This document shows, piece after piece, positions 58,081 through 64,000 of a DNA stretch of 64,000 bases. Source of the DNA: Marinimicrobium sp038419845 (lineage in GTDB: Bacteria; Pseudomonadota; Gammaproteobacteria; Pseudomonadales; Cellvibrionaceae); NCBI RefSeq assembly GCF_038419845.1, contig NZ_JBCAQT010000015.1, positions 1 to 64,000 of the forward strand, in the 5' to 3' direction. Numbering within the stretch: the first letter of the stretch is position 1; each line of letters begins with the position of its first letter. The position numbers were made by a program, and so were the translations under genes. The notes under the pieces were generated by a model, which did no database searches, had not been told where the DNA came from, and was given only the letters and a program-made list of their open reading frames with translations.

Positions 58081-59586
58081 ATGACTGAAAGCATCAAACG
58101 CATAGTGATTGCCGGGGGCGGAACCGCCGGCTGGATGGCAGCCGGACTCCTGTCGCAGACGCTCGGAAAGAATCTCGATATCAAGTTGGTGGAATCCGAT
58201 GATATTCCGACCGTAGGCGTGGGCGAGGCCACCATTCCGCCATTGATGACCTTCCACAAAATGTTGGATATAGATGAGCGGGAGTTTCTTGCCGAGGTGA
58301 ACGGTACCTTCAAACTGGGCATTTCGTTTGAAAACTGGCGGGAAAAAGGTCACAAGTACATTCACTCCTTTGGCTACGCCGGCAAAGATTGCTGGGCCTG
58401 CAGTTTCCTGCATTTCTGGTTGGCGGGGAAGGCCAAGGGAATCGATTACGACTACGGCGACTACTGCGCTGAGTTGCTGGCCTCGCACAAAAACAAATTT
58501 GCGGTGCTGCCCAATGGCCGGATGAACTACGCCTACCATATGGACGCGGGGCGCTATGCGGCGTTTTTGCGTCGACGCAGTGAAAAACTCGGTGTTGAGC
58601 GGGTGGAAGGCAAAATTGAACAGGTCAATCTCAATCCGGAGAATGGCGACATTCAGTCGCTGACCCTGGCCTCGGGCCAGCAGGTCGAGGGTGACTTCTT
58701 TATCGACTGTACCGGGTTTCGCGGGCTTCTGATCGAGCAGTCACTGCACGCCGGCTTTGACGACTGGTCGCACTGGCTGCCCTGCGATCGCGCCCTGGCG
58801 GTACAGACCGAAGCGGTGAGCGAGCCGATTCCCTACACCCGCTCCATGGCCCATGATGCCGGCTGGCAATGGCGCATTCCGCTGCAGAATCGGGTAGGCA
58901 ATGGCCTCGTGTACTCCAGTCGTTATATGAGCGATGAGCAGGCCCGGGAAACTCTACTGAACAATCTGGAAGGGGCGCCGATTACCGACCCAAAACCGAT
59001 TCAGTTCCGTACCGGTACCCGGCGCAAACACTGGGTGAAAAACTGCCTGGCATTGGGCCTGGCCAGTGGTTTCCTCGAACCGCTGGAATCCACCAGCATT
59101 CACCTGATTCAGCGCAGTCTGGTCCGGTTTGTCCAGCTGTTTCCCGCCAGCGGGCAGATGGTTCAGTCGGACATTGATGAATTCAACCAGCAGACCAAGC
59201 TCGAAGTCGAACGTATTCGTGACTTTATTATCATGCACTACAAAGTCACCGAACGGGAGGACACCCCTTTCTGGCGGTACTGCAAGCAGATGGAGATTCC
59301 GGCCGCGCTGCGGCAACGGATTGACCTGTTCAGCGATTCGGCCCGGGTGTTCAAAATTGAAAACGAGCTGTTTGGCGAAGAGTCCTGGATCCAGGTAATG
59401 ATGGGGCAGGGGATCATCCCCAAGGCCTATCACCCGATGGCCGATGTGATGACCGAAAAAGAGCTGGCGGACTTTCTGAAGAAGCTCCGTCAGTCCACCG
59501 AGCAGCTGGTCGCCAAGTTGCCATCGCACCAGGCGTTTATCGACTACTATTGCAAAATGCCCATGGCCCAGGCAGCCAACAGTTAA
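58081..59586 (+). CDS. Flavin-dependent tryptophan/indole halogenase-like enzyme
   Basis: 501 residues. FAD motif IAGGGTAGWMAAGLLSQ (residues 10-26), SDDIPTVGVGEATIPPLM, catalytic Lys78 in TFKLGISFENW, the diagnostic W-x-W-x-I-P at 262-267 (GWQWRIPLQ), and Glu336/Ser337 in FLEPLESTSI. All residues known to matter in PrnA/RebH-type halogenases are present, so it could oxidise chloride or bromide and halogenate an indole-like substrate via a lysine chloramine. Substrate unknown; homologues in this TonB-receptor-linked group act on free indole in vitro as far as I recall. GAGG precedes the ATG. Confidence 0.9.
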   Translation: MTESIKRIVIAGGGTAGWMAAGLLSQTLGKNLDIKLVESDDIPTVGVGEATIPPLMTFHKMLDIDEREFLAEVNGTFKLGISFENWREKGHKYIHSFGYAGKDCWACSFLHFWLAGKAKGIDYDYGDYCAELLASHKNKFAVLPNGRMNYAYHMDAGRYAAFLRRRSEKLGVERVEGKIEQVNLNPENGDIQSLTLASGQQVEGDFFIDCTGFRGLLIEQSLHAGFDDWSHWLPCDRALAVQTEAVSEPIPYTRSMAHDAGWQWRIPLQNRVGNGLVYSSRYMSDEQARETLLNNLEGAPITDPKPIQFRTGTRRKHWVKNCLALGLASGFLEPLESTSIHLIQRSLVRFVQLFPASGQMVQSDIDEFNQQTKLEVERIRDFIIMHYKVTEREDTPFWRYCKQMEIPAALRQRIDLFSDSARVFKIENELFGEESWIQVMMGQGIIPKAYHPMADVMTEKELADFLKKLRQSTEQLVAKLPSHQAFIDYYCKMPMAQAANS

Positions 59587-59595
59587 GAGACGCTT

Positions 59596-60321
59596 ATGGC
59601 GGCAACAGCGCAGTCCGATTATGCCATTCTGAATGCCGAAGCGCAGATCGTCCGTATCGGCGCCGAGCAGACGCCGGTGATCGTATTGGACAATGTGCTC
59701 GGTGACCTGGAAACATTGAAACGGGTTGCCTGTGAGTGGGCACCGTTTTCGAGCGAAGGACAGGCAGGTTACCCCGGCGTTCGCGCTAACCTGCCTGCAG
59801 ATTATGGACGCTGGGTTTTATCCCGGCTGGAACCGTTGATTCGCGAAGTGTACAAGGTGCCAGAGCATTTCCGGGGGCGTTGTATCCACCAGCTGTATTC
59901 ACTGGTGACAACGCCCGAGTCCGAATTGGCCGTGCTCCAGCGTGTTCCTCATTATGACACACGCCGAGGCTTCTACTTTGCCATCATGCACTACCTGAAT
60001 CCGGGCCCCTTTGGGGGCACTGGGTTTTTTCGCCACAGGCCGACCGGTTATGAACGAATCACGGATGAGCGGTTTGAGCATTTTGTGGGCGAGGCCGAGC
60101 GGCATATGCGCGAGCACGGTGCTCCTCCGGCGCGCTATTGTCAGGGCAGTGATGCGCACTTCGAGATGATTCACGAGGTGGACTACCGACCGGACCGATT
60201 GCTGATTTACCCGGGGAGCCTGTTCCACAGCGGATTGATTCAGGCCGACCGTGATCTGAGCACCGATCCGGCCGTTGGACGATTGACTGCCAACCTGTTT
60301 CTGGATTTTGATGCCCCATGA
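59596..60321 (+). CDS. DUF6445-type protein, putative 2OG/Fe(II) oxygenase fold
   Basis: 241 residues. VPHYDTRRGFYFAIMHYLNPGPFGGTGFFRHRPTGYERI carries an H-x-D metal-binding motif (His-Tyr-Asp) and the strand LLIYPGSLFHSGLIQADRD..RLTANLFLDF holds the distal His and an Arg that would bind 2-oxoglutarate. These elements match the jelly-roll of prolyl-hydroxylase-like oxygenases; the N-terminus (VIVLDNVLGDLETLKRVACEW) also fits. Substrate not known. It sits ten bases after the second halogenase and its stop overlaps the cupin gene start (ATGA). The catalytic assignment is an inference from motif positions. Confidence 0.75.
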   Translation: MAATAQSDYAILNAEAQIVRIGAEQTPVIVLDNVLGDLETLKRVACEWAPFSSEGQAGYPGVRANLPADYGRWVLSRLEPLIREVYKVPEHFRGRCIHQLYSLVTTPESELAVLQRVPHYDTRRGFYFAIMHYLNPGPFGGTGFFRHRPTGYERITDERFEHFVGEAERHMREHGAPPARYCQGSDAHFEMIHEVDYRPDRLLIYPGSLFHSGLIQADRDLSTDPAVGRLTANLFLDFDAP

Positions 60322-61130
60322 CTGTTTCCATTGATGTAACCGAAAGCAATCAGCCGGCAACACCAGGAGCCCGGAAGGTGGTCTGCTGGAGCCGGGAGAA
60401 GGCCCTGCGCACCGACTTTGAGCAGGCCCCGCCGGAACAACCGGTGTTGCTCAAAGGGTATGCGAGCCATTGGCCCATTGTTGATGCCGCACGACGGTCA
60501 CCCGAGGCCGTAGCCCGTTATCTGCTGCCCTTCGATGCTGGCAAGCCGCTCGAAGCGATGATTGCCGACCCCAGGGAGCAGGGAAGGCTCTTTTATTCAC
60601 AGGACCTGAGTGGCTTCAACTTTACTCGCATGAAGGGCTATCTTCCGGATGCGCTGTCCATCCTTGCCTCGCAGTCCGGGAAAGCCAGGCCGGCCGCTTT
60701 TTACGTGGGTTCCACTTCAATTCCGGAATATCTTCCGGGGCTGGAAGCGGTGTGCCGCTTGCCGGGTATTTCCCCGGACGTGATCCCTAACCTGTGGATG
60801 GGCAACTCCACGCGGGTCGCCACGCACAACGATGCGCCCGAGAACATCGCCTGTGTCGCGGCGGGTCGACGGCGCTTCACCCTGTTTCCCCCGGACCAGG
60901 AAGAAAATCTGTATATCGCGGATACGCCGCATACGCCCGGAGGCCGCCCGATCAGCCTGGTAGACCTGCGCGCGCCGGACCTGGATCGCTTTCCCCGCTT
61001 TACCCGCGCTCTGGAAACGGCGCAGGTGGCCGACCTGGAGCCGGGGGATGCTCTCTACCTGCCCCGTCACTGGTGGCACAACGTGGAAGCCTTTGGTCCG
61101 CTCAATATTCTGATCAATTTCTGGTGGTAG
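60318..61130 (+). CDS. Cupin_8/JmjC-like putative oxygenase
   Basis: 270 residues of the cupin_8 superfamily (FIH-like hydroxylases). N-terminal PPEQPVLLKGYASHWPIVDAA is the usual family opening; the iron site is H-x-D in RVATHNDAPENIACVAAGRRRFTLFPPDQ and the third ligand His in GDALYLPRHWWHNVEAF. NILINFWW ends the jelly-roll. Members of this group hydroxylate amino acid side chains of proteins or small molecules using 2-oxoglutarate. It is translationally coupled to the DUF6445 gene and closes a five-gene operon of likely oxidative modifying enzymes. Confidence 0.85.
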   Translation: MTVSIDVTESNQPATPGARKVVCWSREKALRTDFEQAPPEQPVLLKGYASHWPIVDAARRSPEAVARYLLPFDAGKPLEAMIADPREQGRLFYSQDLSGFNFTRMKGYLPDALSILASQSGKARPAAFYVGSTSIPEYLPGLEAVCRLPGISPDVIPNLWMGNSTRVATHNDAPENIACVAAGRRRFTLFPPDQEENLYIADTPHTPGGRPISLVDLRAPDLDRFPRFTRALETAQVADLEPGDALYLPRHWWHNVEAFGPLNILINFWW

Positions 61131-61219
61131 GACCGAGAGGTTGCGCGGGCTTCTTTCGCGCCCGCCGCCGCAAGAGTTCGTGCCGCCTTCAGTCTGTACT
61201 TCATTACCGGTTATTGCTT

Positions 61220-62023
61220 ATGAAGAATCTGCGTTTCCGGGCCTGCGGGCTCATGGGGCTGTTGTTATTGTGCTTGCCGTTGTCTGTCACGGCAGAGTCG
61301 TCCACCTGGCCCGGTGGTGCCAGAGCGGCGGTCAATCTTGCTTATGATGATGCCCTCGCCTCGCAGCTGGATTACGTGGTTCCCGACCTGAACCGCCACG
61401 GTTTTCGGGGCAGCTTCTATGTGCCGGCAGCCGCGCCGTTACTCCTGGAGCGTCTGGAAGAGTGGCGCGCAGCGGCCGCACAGGGGCACGAGCTGGGCAA
61501 CCACTCGCTGTTCCATCAGTGTGACAAGCAGCGTCCGGGACGCGATTGGGTGGCGCCTCACCGGGATCTGAGTCAGGTCCCGGTGCAGGCATTTGCCGAG
61601 CAGGTCGCGCTGGCCAACGATTTTCTGTTTCTGGTCGACGGTGAAACCGAGCGGACTTACACGCCCCCCTGTGGTGATGTGCAGGTGGGCGACAGGGACT
61701 ATCTGACACCCGTGAAGCCGCTCTTCCTGGGGGCGAAAGCCATTGGTGCGGGCGGCGTGACGCCCTCGATGGAGTCACTGGACCGCTTCGGTATTACCGT
61801 CGCGGTGCCCTCGGAGGTGTCCGGTGAGGAGCTGATCGCGGTGGTTGAAGAGGCGGCGCGCCGGGGCACCATGGCCAACTTTACCTTCCACGGTGTCGGT
61901 GGTGACTATCTGTCGGTCTCCCGGGAGGCTCATACCGCACTGCTGGAGCACCTGGCAGCGCACCCCGAGCGCTACTGGGTGGACAGTTTCGTCAATATCA
62001 TGCGCCACCTGCAGGATCACTGA
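61220..62023 (+). CDS. Secreted polysaccharide deacetylase (CE4-type)
   Basis: 267 residues from ATG 61220. Signal peptide ends near LLLCLPLSVTAES. The NodB fold shows AAVNLAYDDALASQLDYVVPDLNRHGFRGSFYV (catalytic and metal Asp in Y-D-D), HELGNHSLFHQC (H-x3-H metal ligands) and FTFHGVGGDYLSVSREAHTALLEHLAAHPERYWV. It should remove N- or O-acetyl groups from a glycan in the periplasm or outside. It follows the cupin gene after 89 bp with a weak GC hairpin in between, so it may be in a separate transcript. The hairpin CGCCCGC-AACCA-GCGGGCG at 62047-62065 follows its stop. Confidence 0.85.
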   Translation: MKNLRFRACGLMGLLLLCLPLSVTAESSTWPGGARAAVNLAYDDALASQLDYVVPDLNRHGFRGSFYVPAAAPLLLERLEEWRAAAAQGHELGNHSLFHQCDKQRPGRDWVAPHRDLSQVPVQAFAEQVALANDFLFLVDGETERTYTPPCGDVQVGDRDYLTPVKPLFLGAKAIGAGGVTPSMESLDRFGITVAVPSEVSGEELIAVVEEAARRGTMANFTFHGVGGDYLSVSREAHTALLEHLAAHPERYWVDSFVNIMRHLQDH

Positions 62024-62070
62024 CCACTATTCCACCTAAGTGTAACCGCCCGCAACCAGCGGGCGTGCGA

Positions 62071-62148
62071 GTCCCACCTTTGCCCGGTCAGCGCCACTGC
62101 AAAGTGGCAAACACCACCTTTCCATCCGTCCTCAAAGTGGGACGACCC
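62071..62148. repeat. REP-like element, CCACTTT...CAAAGTGGGRCGAC family, copy C
   Basis: Outer arms GTCCCACCTTTG (62071-62082) and CAAAGTGGGAC (62133-62143), tail GACCC, with an inner CCACTGCAAAGTGG dyad. Lies upstream of the GH3 gene. Confidence 0.6.
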
Positions 62149-62270
62149 CTTCCGGCCACCGGTCAACAATGGCATCACGGACGAGCGTGGGACTTGTCCG
62201 GGTTATCGAACGACGTGGTCTTCTGGCATGGGCTGTCAGGCGTCGCTCTGAACTCTCCTTGAAAAAGCTT

Positions 62271-62302
62271 GGCTCCGCGCGGGCGACCCCGGGGCCTTTT
62301 TT
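62271..62302 (+). terminator. Terminator-like hairpin 29 bp before the GH3 gene
   Basis: GGCTCCG / CGGGGCC stem (one G-T pair) with a twelve-base loop and six T. It may end the deacetylase transcript or act as a leader attenuator for GH3. Confidence 0.6.
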
Positions 62303-62331
62303 CCCCCATACGAATAACAGCGAGATCGACA

Positions 62332-64000
62332 ATGAAGAAACCCTTGACCCTCTGGGTCCCTCTGACACTGGCGGTGCTGGTGGGGTGCAACGGCCCGACC
62401 AGCAACAATCCATCCGAAAGCAGCTCCGGCGCCACGCTCTGGCCTGAGCATCCGACCCCGCTCGAGAATCCGGGTGCCTACGAGGCGGACATTGAAGCCT
62501 TGCTGGCACGTATGTCTGTCGAGGAAAAAGTGGGCCAGATGATTCAGCCCGAGCTGCGCAATGTCACGCCTGATGACGTCAAACGCTACCACCTGGGTTC
62601 TGTCCTCAATGGCGGTGGCTCTTTCCCCGGCGGCGACAAGAATGCCACGGCCGATGACTGGCTGGCCCTCGCCGATGGTTTCTATGAGGCATCCATGGAC
62701 GACAGCGATGGATTTGCCGCCATTCCCATTGTCTGGGCAACGGACGCCGTGCACGGCCATAACAATGTCAAAGGGGCGACCCTCTTCCCTCACAACATCG
62801 GTCTGGGCGCCACCCGCAACCCGGACCTGATCCGTCAGATCGGCACCGTTACCGCACGGGAAGTGGCCGTCACCGGTCTGGACTGGAACTTTGCCCCGAC
62901 TCTGGCCGTTGCCCGGGATGATCGCTGGGGCCGGACCTATGAGGCCTACGCGGAAGATCCGGAGATTCTCTACGATTACGGCAAGGCCATGGTCGAAGGG
63001 CTGCAGGGCGCGCCCAACACAGACGAATTTTTCGGGCCGGGCCGGGTGCTGGCAACGGCCAAGCACTACATCGCCGATGGGGGCACCGAAGGCGGTATCG
63101 ATCGCGGTGATGCCACCTTCCCTGAAACCGAACTGCGCGATGTCCACGGCCCCGGCTATTTCGGTGCTCTGGACGCCGGCGTGCAGACGGTAATGGCCTC
63201 CTTCAGCAGTTGGCAGGGCAAAAAGCTGCACGGACACGGCTACCTGATGAATGACGTGCTGAAGCAGCGCATGGGCTTTGATGGCCTGATCGTGGGTGAC
63301 TGGAACGGGCACGAATTTGTCGATGGTTGCCGTCAGGACTCCTGCCCCCAAGCGGTCAATGCGGGTCTGGATATCTTCATGGTACCGGATCAGTGGCGAG
63401 CTCTGCACGCCAATACCGTTGCACAGGTGGAGTCCGGTGAAATTTCTGAAGAGCGCCTGGATGATGCTGTGCGTCGCATACTGCGGGTCAAATTCCGTGC
63501 GGGCATGTTTGAGAAGGGAACGCCGTCGGAGCGCCACTATGCCGGGCGCGACGATCTGGTTGGTGCTGACGCGCATCGTGCGGTGGCCCGTCAGGCGGTA
63601 CGCGAAAGCCTGGTGTTGCTCAAAAACCAGAATCAGATATTGCCGCTGAACCCGAGCTCGCATCTGCTGGTCGCCGGCGATGGAGCGGACAATATCGGCA
63701 AGCAGTCCGGTGGCTGGACCTTGACCTGGCAGGGCACCGGTAACGAGAAAGAGGATTTCCCCGGGGCCACCTCGATCTATGACGGTATTGCCCAAGCGGT
63801 CGAGTCGGCCGGAGGCTCTGTCGAGCTGGACGTGGAAGGTAACTTCAGTCAGAAACCGGACGTTGCCATTGTCGTTTTTGGCGAGGATCCCTACGCGGAA
63901 ATGCAGGGCGATCGTGCGGATGTGGATTACGAGCCCGACAGTGATCTGGCTCTTCTCAAGCGGCTACGTGCGGATGGGATTCCCGTTGTCTCGGTATTTC
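62332..64000 (+). CDS. GH3 beta-glucan exohydrolase lipoprotein, 3' end outside window
   Basis: 556 codons are present and the frame is open at the edge. Signal peptide with lipobox LAVLVGC. GH3 N-terminal TIM barrel: MSVEEKVGQMIQPELRNVTPDDVKRYHLGSVLNGGGSFPGG, PIVWATDAVHGHNNV, GLDWNFAPTLAVARDDRWGRTYEAYAEDPEI, ATAKHYIADGGTEGGIDRGD, and the catalytic Asp in FDGLIVGDWNGHEFVDG. The C-terminal alpha/beta sandwich begins near SLVLLKNQNQILPL. This subtype (ExoP-like) releases glucose from beta-1,3/1,4-gluco-oligosaccharides, completing the GH81 action. Preceded by a terminator-like hairpin and REP-like copy C. Confidence 0.93.
   Translation, partial: MKKPLTLWVPLTLAVLVGCNGPTSNNPSESSSGATLWPEHPTPLENPGAYEADIEALLARMSVEEKVGQMIQPELRNVTPDDVKRYHLGSVLNGGGSFPGGDKNATADDWLALADGFYEASMDDSDGFAAIPIVWATDAVHGHNNVKGATLFPHNIGLGATRNPDLIRQIGTVTAREVAVTGLDWNFAPTLAVARDDRWGRTYEAYAEDPEILYDYGKAMVEGLQGAPNTDEFFGPGRVLATAKHYIADGGTEGGIDRGDATFPETELRDVHGPGYFGALDAGVQTVMASFSSWQGKKLHGHGYLMNDVLKQRMGFDGLIVGDWNGHEFVDGCRQDSCPQAVNAGLDIFMVPDQWRALHANTVAQVESGEISEERLDDAVRRILRVKFRAGMFEKGTPSERHYAGRDDLVGADAHRAVARQAVRESLVLLKNQNQILPLNPSSHLLVAGDGADNIGKQSGGWTLTWQGTGNEKEDFPGATSIYDGIAQAVESAGGSVELDVEGNFSQKPDVAIVVFGEDPYAEMQGDRADVDYEPDSDLALLKRLRADGIPVVSVF

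Noticed and set aside
60794..61219. Upstream extension of the deacetylase frame
   Set aside because: It runs through the cupin gene in another frame; the signal peptide and start at 61220 define the real gene.

Overview
The window looks like chromosome of a marine or saline, polysaccharide-degrading gammaproteobacterium of the Cellvibrionales type (Saccharophagus / Marinimicrobium / Microbulbifer-like). Reasons: two large TonB-dependent receptors, a GH81 laminarinase and a GH3 glucan glucohydrolase beside SapC and tryptophan-halogenase-like genes, a CzcCBA pump, an ice-binding-type lipoprotein and several REP-like repeat families. This assignment is an inference; there is no rRNA or marker phylogeny here. 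I found no tRNA, rRNA, CRISPR array, transposase or prophage block.

Layout. 1-4.6 kb: minus-strand accessory genes, AT-richer at the left end: three GNAT acetyltransferases, two small membrane/unknown proteins, a DJ-1/PfpI protein, a VOC protein, and a muramidase overlapping a lipoprotein gene. 4.8-13.8 kb: housekeeping and stress genes: acetylpolyamine/histone deacetylase-like enzyme, PPK2, YbiT-like ABC-F, Lpp-like lipoprotein, L,D-transpeptidase, ahpC-ahpF, secreted EEP phosphodiesterase. 13.85-17.2 kb: a PhoB-like repeat array ahead of an Oar-like TonB receptor. 17.2-24.4 kb: heavy-metal efflux operon and a CBS-domain protein. 24.4-25.8 kb: orphan galactitol-type PTS EIIC. 26-30.8 kb: SAM-cycle operon (ArsR/methyltransferase fusion, metK, ahcY, metF) behind a perfect 30-bp palindromic operator. 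31-34.4 kb: tkt and pgk. 34.4-42.9 kb: ice-binding lipoprotein, small membrane proteins, Gfo/Idh/MocA and pirin genes bounded by three copies of a MITE-like element, SulP-UspA, 2',3'-cyclic phosphodiesterase.

42.9-49.8 kb is a self-contained regulon: an ECF sigma factor, its anti-sigma factor, an LRR protein and an outer-membrane barrel on the minus strand face a three-gene plus-strand operon (four-repeat lipoprotein, cytochrome-like lipoprotein, single-heme cytochrome-porin fusion). The same promoter (TGCAAC, 16 bp, CGTAWC) lies before both the sigma gene and the operon.

49.9-64 kb is a beta-glucan locus: GH81, TonB receptor, then a tight operon SapC - halogenase - halogenase - DUF6445 - cupin_8, followed by a polysaccharide deacetylase and a GH3 enzyme cut by the window end. 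The two halogenase-like flavoenzymes and two putative non-heme iron oxygenases next to a TonB receptor form the most intriguing uncharacterised system here.
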